Shown: positions 8,134-17,127, numbered from the stretch's first letter. The stretch: 38,929 nucleotides of DNA from Stenotrophomonas nitritireducens (GCF_001431425.1 NZ_LDJG01000032.1:1-38929), one strand, 5' to 3'. Notes: generated by a model from the letters alone, not told the origin. A program made the numbers and translations.

Positions 8134-8149
8134 CTCAACCCCAAGGTTG
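8134..8149. repeat. Perfect inverted repeat upstream of the barrel gene
   Basis: TCAACCCCAAGGTTGA is a perfect 6-bp dyad around CCAA. It lies in the 83-base gap between the kinase stop and the barrel-gene ATG. It could be an operator (the dyad is in the general style of MerR-family sites) or a weak stem. It is not an FNR box, because the half-sites point outward. Confidence 0.4.
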
Positions 8150-8205
8150 ATCGCGTTATAGGCAGGTGCAGCTGACATTCCGCTGATAGCGGCGCGGCGG
8201 CAGGC

Positions 8206-9555
8206 TCAGGAGGCCTGCGGCCACCCCAGGCGCACTTCCAGGCCGCCCAGCGCCGAGCGGTCCAGCACGATGGTTCCCTGCGTGGCCTCGACCAGATCGC
8301 GGACGATGGCCAGCCCCAGGCCGTGGTGCGCATGGCTGGCTTCGTCCAGCCGGCCGCCGCGCATCAACGCCTGCTCGGCGCTGATGTCCAGGCCTTCGCC
8401 ATCGTCCTCGATGAACAGCACGGTCTCGTCCACCGCCTGCTCCGCACGGATGCGCACGCGACGGCGGGCGAAGCGCACCGCGTTCTCCAGCAGCGCGCCG
8501 AGCATTTCCATCAGGTCTTCCGCGGCCACCGGCAGTTCGAGCGCGGGATCGACCTCGTTCTCGAACACCATGCGCGCGCCGCGCTCGGTGCGTTCGATGA
8601 CGCCGAACACGCGCTCGGCCAGTTCGCCCGGCCGCGAACGCATGGACTGGTGGCGGCCGCGGATGGCGGCGGCGCGCGAGCGCGCCAGTTCGGCCTCCAC
8701 CGCCGCGGCGACGGCGGCGATGGCCCGGTCCATGCCGTCGGCGGCTTCGGCCGCGCCGGTTTCGCGTGCGCGCCGGTTCTGCGCACCGAGCGCGGCCAGC
8801 GGCGTCTTCAGCGAATGCGCCAGATCGGCGGCGCGCTTGCGCGCCCGCGCCAGATCGCTCTCGCGCGCTTCAGCCAACTGGTTGATCGCCGCCACCAGCG
8901 GCATGACCTCGCGCGGGTGCTTCTCGCCGAGGCGGGCCGCGGGGCTGCGCCGCATCACTTCCAGCTCCTCGCGCACGCGCCGGAGCGGGCTCAGGCCCAG
9001 GTCCACCTGTATCCAGGTCGCCGCGACCAGGGCCAGCCACAGCAGGCCGAGGAACAATGCCATCTCGGTGCGGAATTCGCGGCGCGCGCCGTCCAGTTCG
9101 GCCAGGTCCTGCGCCAGTTGCACGTGCACCAGGCGCTGGCCGCCCTCTACGCGGACCGTGCGTTCGACCACCAGCAGGCGCTGCCCGAACGGGCCGTCGA
9201 TCTTGTGGGTGGTCCACTGCGCGGTACCGACCGGGAGGTTCTGCGGCAGCGACTCGTCCCACAGCGAGCGCGAGCGTTCCTGCTGGCCGTCGCCGGAGAA
9301 CTGCCAGTAGCGCCCGCTGCCGGGCAGGTCGAAGCGCGGATCGGCCAGCGTGGCGTCCAGCACCAGCCGGTTGCCGGCATCCACGTGCAGGCCGGCCACG
9401 AGCTGCAGCGCCTCGCGGGTCAGTTCGCGCGACAGTCCCTGCTCCAGGTGGCGCGAGAAGATCAGGCCCATCACCAGCACCGCGGCGACCATGGCCAGCA
9501 GGATGGCCGTGGCCGCCACGGCCAACAGCCGCAGCCGCAGCGAGCTGGGCTTCAT
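8206..9555 (-). CDS. Sensor histidine kinase (PhoQ-like architecture)
   Basis: This 449-residue inner-membrane kinase has TM1 at about residues 8-34, a periplasmic sensor of about 130 residues, TM2 at about 165-182, then HAMP and catalytic regions. The phosphoacceptor is H247 in DLAHSLKTPLAAL. The ATP-binding part shows LLENAVRFA (N box), DDGEGLD (G1) and HHGLGLAIV (G2). The periplasmic part contains ADPRFDLPGSGRYWQ, closely matching PDPRFDVPGSGLYLQ in the PhoQ-type kinase at 35205-36632. It follows its regulator by 13 bases. The signal is unknown; by analogy with PhoQ it may sense cations, peptides or envelope stress. Confidence 0.92.
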   Translation of the reverse strand: MKPSSLRLRLLAVAATAILLAMVAAVLVMGLIFSRHLEQGLSRELTREALQLVAGLHVDAGNRLVLDATLADPRFDLPGSGRYWQFSGDGQQERSRSLWDESLPQNLPVGTAQWTTHKIDGPFGQRLLVVERTVRVEGGQRLVHVQLAQDLAELDGARREFRTEMALFLGLLWLALVAATWIQVDLGLSPLRRVREELEVMRRSPAARLGEKHPREVMPLVAAINQLAEARESDLARARKRAADLAHSLKTPLAALGAQNRRARETGAAEAADGMDRAIAAVAAAVEAELARSRAAAIRGRHQSMRSRPGELAERVFGVIERTERGARMVFENEVDPALELPVAAEDLMEMLGALLENAVRFARRRVRIRAEQAVDETVLFIEDDGEGLDISAEQALMRGGRLDEASHAHHGLGLAIVRDLVEATQGTIVLDRSALGGLEVRLGWPQAS

Positions 9556-9568
9556 CGCGATGCCCGGA

Positions 9569-10231
9569 TCATCCGCGCCCGCCCAGCAGGTAACCGAAGC
9601 CGCGGCGGGTCACGATCAGCTCCGCGCCCAGCTTGCGCCGCAGCCGCAGCACCAGCGCCTCGACCGCATTGGTGTCCCCCGATTCGGCCGCGCCGTACAG
9701 GTGGTCGGCCAGCTCGCCGGCCGATACCGCGCGGTCGTCGTGGTGGGCCAGGTAGTCCACCAGCCGGTATTCCAGCGGCGACAGCCGCACCGGCCGCCCG
9801 TCCAGCGCCACCGACAGCCGCCTGGTATCGAGCACCAGCCGCCCGCGATCCAGCAGCGGCGAAACCTGGCCGGCCGCGCGACGGACCAGGGCGCGCACGC
9901 GCACCACCAGTTCGCCGACCTCGAACGGTTTGGCCAGGTAGTCGTCGGCGCCGCTCTCGATACCTTCCACCTTCTCGGTCCAGTCGTCGCGCGCGGACAG
10001 GATCAGTACCGGGAACCCGCGCCCGGCGCCGCGCCAACGGCGCAGCACCGACAGGCCGTCCAGGCGTGGCAGGCCCAGGTCGAGCACGCAGACGTCGTAG
10101 TCCTCGGTGTCGCCCTTGAACCAGGCGTCCTCGCCATCGCCGGCGGTCTCGACGATGAATCCGGCCGCGCGCAGGGCGATGCCGACATCGGCGCAGACAT
10201 CCGGATCGTCCTCGACCAGCAGGGCGCGCAT
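9569..10231 (-). CDS. OmpR/PhoP-type response regulator
   Basis: This 220-residue regulator has a receiver domain (acidic pocket EDD at 7-9, phosphoacceptor D51 in VLDLGLP, lysine in YLAKPF) and a C-terminal winged helix ending VTRRGFGYLLGG. It is the partner of the kinase that follows. The ATG overlaps the stop of the PepSY gene by one base (TGATG), so the three genes form one operon in the order PepSY, regulator, kinase, the same order as in the phoPQ locus at 35205-37776. Its targets cannot be read from the sequence; the divergent PepSY lipoprotein gene at 10691 is a natural candidate. Confidence 0.94.
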   Translation of the reverse strand: MRALLVEDDPDVCADVGIALRAAGFIVETAGDGEDAWFKGDTEDYDVCVLDLGLPRLDGLSVLRRWRGAGRGFPVLILSARDDWTEKVEGIESGADDYLAKPFEVGELVVRVRALVRRAAGQVSPLLDRGRLVLDTRRLSVALDGRPVRLSPLEYRLVDYLAHHDDRAVSAGELADHLYGAAESGDTNAVEALVLRLRRKLGAELIVTRRGFGYLLGGRG

Positions 10232-10572
10232 CAGTCGTCCTCGATCTTCAGCAGGGCGCCGGTGCGCGCATCGAGCTTGACCTCGCGGATGCGCCCGTCG
10301 CGCGCCAGGGTTTTCACCTCGTACTTGGGGCCGGCCTTGTACTCGACCTCGATCACGTCGCCCGGCGCGTGCTGCTGGGCGATGGCCAGGATGCGCACCA
10401 GCGGCAGGATCTCGCCGCGGCGCATCGCGTCCAGGGCTTCCTGCTGGGCCTGGCGCTTGGCCGCCTTGCGGGCTTCCTTGGAATCGGGGGGGGCGTCGCC
10501 GGCCATCAGCGTCACGGGCGTGGCCAGCACCAGGCAGGACAACAGCATGAAGAAGAAACGGGATCTGTTCAT
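10231..10572 (-). CDS. PepSY domain periplasmic protein
   Basis: This 113-residue exported protein has a signal peptide ending near TLMAG (about residue 25), a charged KEARKAAKRQAQQEALDAMRR helix, then a PepSY-like unit: GEILPLVRILAIAQQHAPGDVIEVEYKAGPKYEVKTLARDGRIREVKLDARTG, closing with LLKIEDD. PepSY domains are small periplasmic modules proposed to act as inhibitors or sensors. Here it leads a PepSY-regulator-kinase operon, so it may modulate the kinase. The ATG at 10572 begins a good signal peptide; an upstream in-frame extension lacks signal character. It is divergent from another PepSY gene at 10691. Confidence 0.85.
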   Translation of the reverse strand: MNRSRFFFMLLSCLVLATPVTLMAGDAPPDSKEARKAAKRQAQQEALDAMRRGEILPLVRILAIAQQHAPGDVIEVEYKAGPKYEVKTLARDGRIREVKLDARTGALLKIEDD

Positions 10573-10690
10573 GGGCCGGATTCTCCTGCCGGTTGCTGAT
10601 ATTGGCCTGACGGTAGCGCAGGGGCGCATGTCAGCGTGCGGCGCTTACAACGGGGCTGCCAATAATGGCCGCTTCGATGAAGGATTGCAG

Positions 10691-10966
10691 ATGAAGAACA
10701 TCACGACCAGCCTCCTGGCCTCCGCGCTGCTCTCGCTCGCCGCCTGCACGGCCGGCGCCGCGCCCGCGGCCAACCCCGGCCTGCTGGGCATTGCCGAGCT
10801 GGAACGGCGCGCCACCGGCGAAGGCCTGACCGTCACCGAGATCGAGGCCAAGGATCGCCTGGCCGAGGTCGAGGGCTACGACGCGCAGTCGCGCAAGGTC
10901 AAGCTGGTGATCGACCGCAAGACCGGCGAAGTGCTCGAGCGCAAGGTGAAGCAGCGTCGCCTCTGA
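10691..10966 (+). CDS. PepSY-like lipoprotein
   Basis: This 91-residue protein has a lipoprotein signal: the lipobox LAAC places the lipidated cysteine at residue 19. The mature part is one PepSY-like unit (GIAELERRATGEGLTVTEIEAKDRLAEVEGYDAQSRKVKLVIDRKTGEVLERK). The ATG has AAGGA about seven bases upstream. It is transcribed away from the PepSY-regulator-kinase operon across a 118-base divergent promoter region, so it is probably under the same regulator. It may act in the envelope as a sensor partner or inhibitor; no direct function is known. It is followed by a palindromic repeat before the convergent RND gene. Confidence 0.82.
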   Translation: MKNITTSLLASALLSLAACTAGAAPAANPGLLGIAELERRATGEGLTVTEIEAKDRLAEVEGYDAQSRKVKLVIDRKTGEVLERKVKQRRL

Positions 10967-11222
10967 CGGCAATGCCGCCGCCGCGCGCGGCGGCTCCGTC
11001 TTCCGCCTCCCTCCTGCCCGGTCGTGGCTGCCCTCCCCAGGCACTGCGGCCGGGCAGGGTCGTTCCGGGAGGACGATGGCGCAGGAGCGGCTTCAGCCGC
11101 GATGGGGCCTTCATGCAGATCGTTCCGCACCGGACCGCGCATCACCCGTCCGCGGAAATTCGATGGGAAGGCCTCATCGCGGCTGAAGCCGCTCCTGCGG
11201 GGATCGCGACGCAGATGCCGGA
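10967..11222. other. Intergenic space between convergent genes
   Basis: This 256-base gap between the PepSY lipoprotein gene and the RND gene holds one repeat pair (11081-11199). I see no coding sequence or T-rich terminator in the rest. Confidence 0.7.
11081..11199. repeat. REP-type inverted repeat pair
   Basis: The left arm at 11081-11104 starts GCAGGAGCGGCTTCAGCCGC and continues GATG; the right arm at 11174-11199 is its reverse complement, with about 70 bases between. Each arm also contains the short palindrome GCGGCTTCAGCCGC. The same unit recurs at 35113-35183. Such elements are common between genes in Xanthomonadaceae. Lying between converging genes, it probably ends or insulates transcription. 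Confidence 0.85.
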
Positions 11223-14200
11223 TCAGCTGTTGGCGAGCGCCGCTGCCCGGCCGTCGAACCGCCGCGTCAGCCGGTCGAACCACAGGTAGACCACCGGGGT
11301 GATGAACAGCGTGATGACCTGCGAGAACAGCAGGCCGCCGACGATGACCACGCCCATCGGCTGGCGCAGCTCGGCGCCGGCGCCCAGCCCCAGCGCGATC
11401 GGCATGGCGCCCATCATCGCGCACAGCGTGGTCATCATGATCGGGCGGAAGCGCAGCAGGCAGGCCTGGTGGATGGCCTCGCGCGCGGCGATGCCGTGCC
11501 GGCGCTGCGCATCCAGCGCGAAGTCGATCATCATGATCGCGTTCTTCTTGACGATGCCGATCAGCAGCAGCACCCCGATCATCGCGATGAAGCTGATGTC
11601 CAGCCCGGTCAGGCGCAGCGCCAGGAACGCGCCCACCGCCGCCGACGGGATGCCCATCAGGATCGTGACCGGGTGGATCCAGCTCTCATAGAGCACGCCC
11701 AGGATCACGTAGATCACCGCGACGGCGACCACGATCAGCCACAGCTGCGAGGTCTGCGACTGCTCGAACACCGCCGCCTGCCCGTCGAAGCTGCCGAACA
11801 CCGTGGCCGGCAGGCCGATCTCGCGCTTGGCGCGGTCGATGGCCGCGGTCGCGTCGGACAGCGAGCGGCCCGGCGCCAGTTCGAAGGAGAAGGTGATCGC
11901 CGGCAGCTGCGCCTTGTGCAGCACCGTCATCGTGCCGGTGCCGCGCGAGAGCGTGGCGAACGCGCTCAGCGGCACCATGCCGCCCTGCTGGCTGCGCACG
12001 TGGATGCGCGACAGATCGGTCTCGTCGCGGCGGTAGCGGTCTTCCAGCTCCATGATGACCTTGTAGGTTGCCTGCGGCGCATGGATCGAGGACACCTCGC
12101 GGCCACCGAACGCGGCATGCAGGCTGGTGCGCAGGTCGGCCATGTCCACGCCGAGCAGGGCCATCTTGTCGCGGTCCAGGTGGATCTGCGCCTGCAGGCC
12201 GCTCTTCTCGAAATCGGTATCCAGGCCGACGAACACGTCCGACCCGCGCAGCGCAGCCAGCAGCTTTTCCGACCAGGCATCCAGTTGTTCGCTGCCCACC
12301 GACTGCAGCGTGTACTGGTAGGTGCTGCTGGACGAACTGGCGCCGATCTTCAGGTTCTGCACCGGGCTGAAATTGACCTTCACCCCGGGGATGAAGTTGG
12401 TGTTGGCGCGCATCCGCGCCAGCACCTGGTCCATCGGCGGGCGTTGCCCGCGCGGCTTCAGGTCCAGGTCGAACTTGGTGGTGTCGTGGTCCACTTTCGA
12501 GGCCGAGGCGAGGATCGCATCGTCCTCCAGCAGCACGTCCTGGATGCGCCGCAGTACCGCCAGCCGGCCCTCGAAGGACATCTCCGGAGGCGTCTTGACC
12601 TTCACCGAGACCTGGCCGATGTCCTCCTCGGGGAAGAACGAGCGCGGCGAAGTGACATACAGCAGCGCGGTCAGCACCAGCGTCCCGGCGCCGACGGCCA
12701 GCACCGTGCGCGGGTGCGCCAGCGACCAGTCCAGGCCGTGCCGGTACAGCGCCAGCGTGCGCTCGAACAGGCGCTCGAAGCCGCGGTTCCAGCCGGGCGC
12801 ATCGTCGTGCCGCGGCGCATTGCGCACCAGCATCGGCACCAGTACCGGAATCAGGGTCAGCGCCACCGCAGCCGAGACCAGGATGGCCAGGGTGACGACG
12901 ATGGCGAACTCGTGGAACAGCAGGCCGGCGGTGCCGGGCATGAAGAAGATCGGGATGAACACCGCCACCAGCGACACCGAGATGGAGACGACGGTGAAGC
13001 CGACCTCGCGCGCGCCGCGCAGCGCGGCCTCGCGCGGCGCCATGCCCTGCTCGATGTGGCGCATCACGTTCTCCAGCACCACGATCGCATCGTCCACCAC
13101 CAGGCCTACGGCAATGGTGATGCCCATCAACGAGATGTTGTTGAGCGACAGGCCCATGGCGTACATCAGCGCGAACGTGCCCAGCAGCGAGATCGGCAGG
13201 CTGATCGACGGGATCGCCGCCGAGGTGAGCCGGCGCAGGAACAGCAGGATCACCAGGATGACCAGGGCGATGGTCAACAGCAGGGTGAGGTTGACGTCGT
13301 GGATGGCCTCGCGGATGGAGGTGGAGCGGTCGCCCAGGGTGACGATCCGCACCGAGCCGGGCAGCTGCGCCTGCAGCCGCGGCAGCAACGCCATGATGCT
13401 GTCCACCGTGCGCACGGTGTTGGCGCCGGGCTGGCGCTTGATGTCCAGCAGCACCGAGTTGACGCCGTTGACCTCGCCGATGTTCTGCACTTCCTCGACG
13501 CTGTCGCGGACCTGGGCGATGTCGGCCAGGCGGATGCCCTGGCCGTCGCGGCTGGCGACGATCACCTGGGCGAAGTCGCGCGCCAGCATCAGCTCGCCCG
13601 GCATCTGCACCATCATCATCTGCCGGCTGCTGTCCAGCTGGCCGAGCGCGGTGTTGGCGTTGGCGGTCTTCAGCGCGCTGGCCACGTCCAGCAGGGTCAG
13701 GTCCAGCGCCGCCAGCCGCGCCGGATCGGCCTGCACGCGCACCGCGTAGCGCTTGCGGCCCTTGGCAACGACCTGGGCCACGCCGTCGACCGTGGACAGC
13801 GCCGGGATCACCAGTTCGTCGATGTAGGCGTTGAGCTCGGACAGCGGCATGGTCGGCGAACTGATGCCGAGCTTGAGGATCGGCGCGTCGCCCGGGTTGA
13901 CCTTGCTGTAGGACGGCGGCGTGCTCATCTCGGTGGGCAGCGAGCGGCTGACCCGGAACAGCGCGGCCTGCACGTCGGCCGCGGCGGCATCGATGTCGCG
14001 GCGCGCGGAGAACTCCAGCAGGATCACGCTCTCGCCCTGGATGTTCTCCGAACTGCTGCCGACCAGCCCCGGGATGGCGGAAAACTCCTTTTCCAGCGGC
14101 GTGGCCACCGAGGCGGCCATGTTCTCCGGGCTGGCGCCGGGTAGCTTGGCCTTGACCTCGATCACCGGCGTCTCATAGCGCGGCAGCGCGGCGATCGGCA

Positions 14201-14294
14201 GGTGGAACCAGGCGACGATGCCGGCGACGATCACGCTGATCCACAGCAGCAGCGTCGCGACCGGGCGCTGCAGGCACAGCCCGGAAATGTTCAT
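11223..14294 (-). CDS. RND-family efflux pump inner-membrane transporter
   Basis: This 1023-residue proton-driven exporter has the normal HAE1/MdtB-C-like length. TM1 starts the protein (LQRPVATLLLWISVIVAGIVAW), followed by the porter domain; the TM4 proton-relay pair is D401-D402 in AVGLVVDDAIVVLENV, and the TM10 lysine is in LLIGIVKKNAIMMIDFA. Two large periplasmic loops follow TM1 and TM7. The ATG overlaps the adaptor stop (ATGA at 14291-14294), so the pair is translated together. No outer-membrane TolC-like gene is present nearby, so it must use one encoded elsewhere. Substrates (drugs, solvents, lipids) cannot be told from sequence. The 3' end faces the REP-type repeat. Confidence 0.95.
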   Translation of the reverse strand: MNISGLCLQRPVATLLLWISVIVAGIVAWFHLPIAALPRYETPVIEVKAKLPGASPENMAASVATPLEKEFSAIPGLVGSSSENIQGESVILLEFSARRDIDAAAADVQAALFRVSRSLPTEMSTPPSYSKVNPGDAPILKLGISSPTMPLSELNAYIDELVIPALSTVDGVAQVVAKGRKRYAVRVQADPARLAALDLTLLDVASALKTANANTALGQLDSSRQMMMVQMPGELMLARDFAQVIVASRDGQGIRLADIAQVRDSVEEVQNIGEVNGVNSVLLDIKRQPGANTVRTVDSIMALLPRLQAQLPGSVRIVTLGDRSTSIREAIHDVNLTLLLTIALVILVILLFLRRLTSAAIPSISLPISLLGTFALMYAMGLSLNNISLMGITIAVGLVVDDAIVVLENVMRHIEQGMAPREAALRGAREVGFTVVSISVSLVAVFIPIFFMPGTAGLLFHEFAIVVTLAILVSAAVALTLIPVLVPMLVRNAPRHDDAPGWNRGFERLFERTLALYRHGLDWSLAHPRTVLAVGAGTLVLTALLYVTSPRSFFPEEDIGQVSVKVKTPPEMSFEGRLAVLRRIQDVLLEDDAILASASKVDHDTTKFDLDLKPRGQRPPMDQVLARMRANTNFIPGVKVNFSPVQNLKIGASSSSSTYQYTLQSVGSEQLDAWSEKLLAALRGSDVFVGLDTDFEKSGLQAQIHLDRDKMALLGVDMADLRTSLHAAFGGREVSSIHAPQATYKVIMELEDRYRRDETDLSRIHVRSQQGGMVPLSAFATLSRGTGTMTVLHKAQLPAITFSFELAPGRSLSDATAAIDRAKREIGLPATVFGSFDGQAAVFEQSQTSQLWLIVVAVAVIYVILGVLYESWIHPVTILMGIPSAAVGAFLALRLTGLDISFIAMIGVLLLIGIVKKNAIMMIDFALDAQRRHGIAAREAIHQACLLRFRPIMMTTLCAMMGAMPIALGLGAGAELRQPMGVVIVGGLLFSQVITLFITPVVYLWFDRLTRRFDGRAAALANS

Positions 14295-15418
14295 GGCGTG
14301 CCGCCGGCGGCAGGCGCGTCGGCGACCTGGACTTCGCTGCCATCGCGCAGGTTCTGGTTGCCCTCCACCACCACCTGGTCGCCATCGCCGACGCCGGTCA
14401 CCACCGCGTTCTGCTCCTGGATGCGCAGCAGCGTCACCGCCTGCGCCCGCACCTTGCGGTCGTCGCCCAGCCGATATACGAAGTGGCCGTCGGGCCCCTC
14501 CAGGACCGCCTGCGGCGGCAGCACGATGACGCCCGGGTCGCTGCCGGCCAGCAGTTCCACCCGCGCATAGGCGCCGGGCCACAGCGCATGCCCGGGATTG
14601 GGGAAGCGCGCCTTGAGCTGCAGCGTGCCGGTGGCCGGATTGACCCGGTTGTCGATGAAGAACAGTTCGCCGTCGAGCATCTTCCCGCCGGGCGCCTGCA
14701 CGCGCACCTGCACCTGCCCGCGTTCGCGCGCGGCCAGCAGCGCGTCCAGGTGCTGTTCGGGCAACGCGAACTCGGCGGCGATCGGATCGAACTGCAGCAG
14801 GCTGACCAGCGGCGTGCTGTCGCCGGCCTGCACCAGGCTGCCTTCGTAGGCGGCCAGCGCACCGGTCTTGCCGTCCATCGGCGCGACGATGCGGGTATGC
14901 GCCAGCTGCACGCGCGCCGCATCGATCTCGGCCTGTGCGCCGCGGCGCTGCGCTTCCAGCGTCTTGACGTTGGCCGCCAGCGTATCCAGCGCGCTGGAGG
15001 AGATGTAGCCGGTACCCACCAGCTCGCGTCCGCGCGAGAGCGCGCGCTGCGCATCCTCCAGCTGCGCCTTGACCTGGGTGGCCTGCGCGCGGGTGCGTTC
15101 CAGCTGCGCCTCCAGCTCGGCATCGTCCAGGGTGAACAGCAGCTGCCCGGCGCGCACGTCGTCGCCTTCGCGGAAATGGATCGCGCGCAGGCGCGCGCTG
15201 ATCTGCGCGCGCACGTCGACCTGCTTCAGCGGTACCAGGTGCCCCTGGCTGTCGATGCGCACCGGCAGGTCGAGCGCCTGCGCTCGGGTGACGCTGACCA
15301 GCGGCGCCGCCTTGGGCTTGGCCGCGCCTTTGCCGCCGCCCTTGTAGTAGAAGCCGACGGCCACGACCGCGGCCAGCACCACGAGCCCGGCGGCCAGTGC
15401 TTTTCCATTGATTGCCAT
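14291..15418 (-). CDS. RND periplasmic adaptor (membrane fusion) protein
   Basis: This 375-residue protein is anchored by one N-terminal helix (about residues 8-24). It shows the standard order: lipoyl half (LVPLKQVDVRAQISARLRAIHFREGDDVRAGQLLFTLDD), a coiled-coil hairpin (about 105-170), the second lipoyl half with THTRIVAPMDGKTGALAAYEGSLV-like sequence, beta-barrel and membrane-proximal domains. It links the RND transporter encoded downstream to an outer-membrane channel. It is the first gene of a two-gene operon on this strand and lies 49 bases from the stop of the porin gene, whose transcription could continue into it. Confidence 0.94.
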   Translation of the reverse strand: MAINGKALAAGLVVLAAVVAVGFYYKGGGKGAAKPKAAPLVSVTRAQALDLPVRIDSQGHLVPLKQVDVRAQISARLRAIHFREGDDVRAGQLLFTLDDAELEAQLERTRAQATQVKAQLEDAQRALSRGRELVGTGYISSSALDTLAANVKTLEAQRRGAQAEIDAARVQLAHTRIVAPMDGKTGALAAYEGSLVQAGDSTPLVSLLQFDPIAAEFALPEQHLDALLAARERGQVQVRVQAPGGKMLDGELFFIDNRVNPATGTLQLKARFPNPGHALWPGAYARVELLAGSDPGVIVLPPQAVLEGPDGHFVYRLGDDRKVRAQAVTLLRIQEQNAVVTGVGDGDQVVVEGNQNLRDGSEVQVADAPAAGGTP

Positions 15419-15467
15419 GCGCGGGTCCCGTGTGCGTGGTGGCGGCGCAAGGCCGCCACCGCCGTCT

Positions 15468-16796
15468 TTAGAAGTTGACGAGGAAGAACAGGCGCAGGCG
15501 GTCCAGCCAGTCGCCCGGCGGGTTGGCGCCGGCGTAGGCCGGGTCGTTGGGCTTGTAGTGGTACCAGATGGCGCTGACCATGGTCTTGGGCATCGGCGTG
15601 TAGTCCACCGTCAGCGAATGCAGCTTGTAGTTGGTGGCGATGCCGATGTTGTCGTTGGAGAACGCCGCCAGCACCGCATCCACGTCGGTCTGCGCATAGC
15701 CGTAGGTGAAGCGCCAGTCGCCCGGCCTGCTGGCGCGGCCGAGGCTGACGTCCACGCCGAAGCCGGTGTCCTGGTCGTCGACCGCGCCGAGGTTTTTCAC
15801 GTAGTCGCCGGTCACGCGCAGCGGCCAGCGCTCGTTGGCGCCCTGCCAGGTCAAGCCGCCGATGACATCCAGCAGGCGATAGTCCGACAGATAGCCGCCA
15901 CCGGGCCTGAGCCGGTTGGTGCGCCAGTCGCCCGCGTCGGCGGTGGACATGTTGCCCAGCCGGTAGGCGTAGTAGCCGGCCGAGACATCGAACTTGAAGG
16001 GGCCGTGGGCGGGCGAATCGTAGCCGACCTGAGCGCCTCCCATGTAGCTTTCCGGCCCCGTCGCACGCTTGTCGATGGGGAACGCCAGGGCGCCGGCGCG
16101 GAAGGCGCCGCCGCCGTCGAGCGGCGTCTTGTAGACCGCGCTGATGCCCTGCGGATTGACGTCGCCATCCCAGACCAGGTCGGTGCGGGCGAACGGCTGC
16201 GGAATCTTGCCGGCATGGAGCTTGAGATCGCCGAGATTGAACTGGACGTAGGCCAGGTCCAGCGATACGCGCAGTCCATCATCCCAATTGGAGAGCTGCA
16301 CGTCCGTGCTGTTGGGATCGTTGTAGTCGCCGGTGGTCAGGCGCGCGCCGATGCCGATGCGGTCGTTCACTTCATAGGCCGCGCCGAGACGGCCGCGCAG
16401 CTGGCTGCTGTTGCTGGTTCCATTCGGCTTGGAATGATCACCCTGCATGCGCACGCGCAGGTCGCCGCTGACCGTCAGGCGGTCCATGGCTGCCGGGGTC
16501 GCGGCGGCCACGGGCGACGCTGGCACCGGTGCCGGCGCCGGAGCGGAGGCGGCAGGGACGCCGGCGATGCCCAGGCGCGTCTCCAGCTTCTGCTGCGCCT
16601 CGGCGATGCGCGCCTGCTGCTCGCGCAGCTGGCGCAGCTGTTCGACGATCTCCTCGCGCTCCTGGGGAGTCAGCGACTGCGCCATCGCCGGCATGGCGCC
16701 CATCGCCAGCAGGCAGCCGGCCAGGGCCAGGCAGAGCCGCGAACGAAGTTCCGGGCGGCGTTGTTGCGGTGTACGGAAGAACGACTGCGACTGCAT
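15468..16796 (-). CDS. Outer-membrane porin with N-terminal coiled coil
   Basis: This 442-residue protein has a signal peptide ending near AMA (about residue 39), a charged coiled-coil segment (LTPQEREEIVEQLRQLREQ and onward, about 43-75), a Pro/Ala linker, then a beta-barrel from about residue 105 (LTVSGDLRVRMQGDH) ending in the outer-membrane signature LRLFFLVNF with terminal Phe. It belongs to the putative-porin families that carry a trimerising N-terminal helix. GAGGAAAC precedes the ATG. It is divergent from the TctD-type regulator gene across 331 bases. With the CitMHS transporter at 20570 it may form an outer-membrane to inner-membrane route for citrate or a similar anion; the substrate is inferred from context. 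Confidence 0.88.
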   Translation of the reverse strand: MQSQSFFRTPQQRRPELRSRLCLALAGCLLAMGAMPAMAQSLTPQEREEIVEQLRQLREQQARIAEAQQKLETRLGIAGVPAASAPAPAPVPASPVAAATPAAMDRLTVSGDLRVRMQGDHSKPNGTSNSSQLRGRLGAAYEVNDRIGIGARLTTGDYNDPNSTDVQLSNWDDGLRVSLDLAYVQFNLGDLKLHAGKIPQPFARTDLVWDGDVNPQGISAVYKTPLDGGGAFRAGALAFPIDKRATGPESYMGGAQVGYDSPAHGPFKFDVSAGYYAYRLGNMSTADAGDWRTNRLRPGGGYLSDYRLLDVIGGLTWQGANERWPLRVTGDYVKNLGAVDDQDTGFGVDVSLGRASRPGDWRFTYGYAQTDVDAVLAAFSNDNIGIATNYKLHSLTVDYTPMPKTMVSAIWYHYKPNDPAYAGANPPGDWLDRLRLFFLVNF

Positions 16797-17127
16797 GAGC
16801 GTTTCCTCGTTTCATCCGCCGCCGTGCGTGCACGGTGCGGCTGTGGTCGATCATTGCCGGCACCGTCGTCCCCGGGACGGAAAGCGGGCGGGCGCGTTTT
16901 CCCCGCCATGGACGCATGGGAGGAATGCATCGCTGCGGTGGCGGTGATGCTGGCCGTGGGCCGCTGATATCCCGCTGACGATGGTTGCGCGGTGCAGATT
17001 GACTTGCGCGTTCCACCTGCCGCATAGCTATGCACGCGTGCAAAGTAGAAAGCGGACCTGTCATGAAGCTGACGTCCGCGCACGCGATGGGGAGGGACGG
17101 TGGTGTTGCCTTTATCGGGATGCGGAC
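16797..17127. promoter_or_regulatory. Divergent promoter region, porin / two-component system
   Basis: These 331 bases separate the start codons of the porin gene (minus) and the response-regulator gene (plus). I see no credible gene inside. Two overlapping palindromes (17022-17042) lie about 90 bases before the regulator start; other promoter elements are not clear enough to place. Confidence 0.55.
17022..17042. repeat. Two overlapping 12-bp perfect palindromes
   Basis: GCATAGCTATGC (17022-17033) and TGCACGCGTGCA (17031-17042) share the TGC at 17031-17033. Both are perfect over 12 bases. They are a plausible operator for autoregulation or for control of the porin. Confidence 0.5.

Noticed and set aside
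8145..8158. TTGAT-N4-TTATA as an FNR box near the barrel gene
   Set aside because: Only the left half-site matches; the right half lacks ATCAA.
11469..14144. Long plus-strand open frame (about 890 codons) opposite the RND gene
   Set aside because: Its Gln/Arg/His/Asp-rich translation has no hydrophobic core or recognisable motif, while the minus strand encodes a complete RND transporter.
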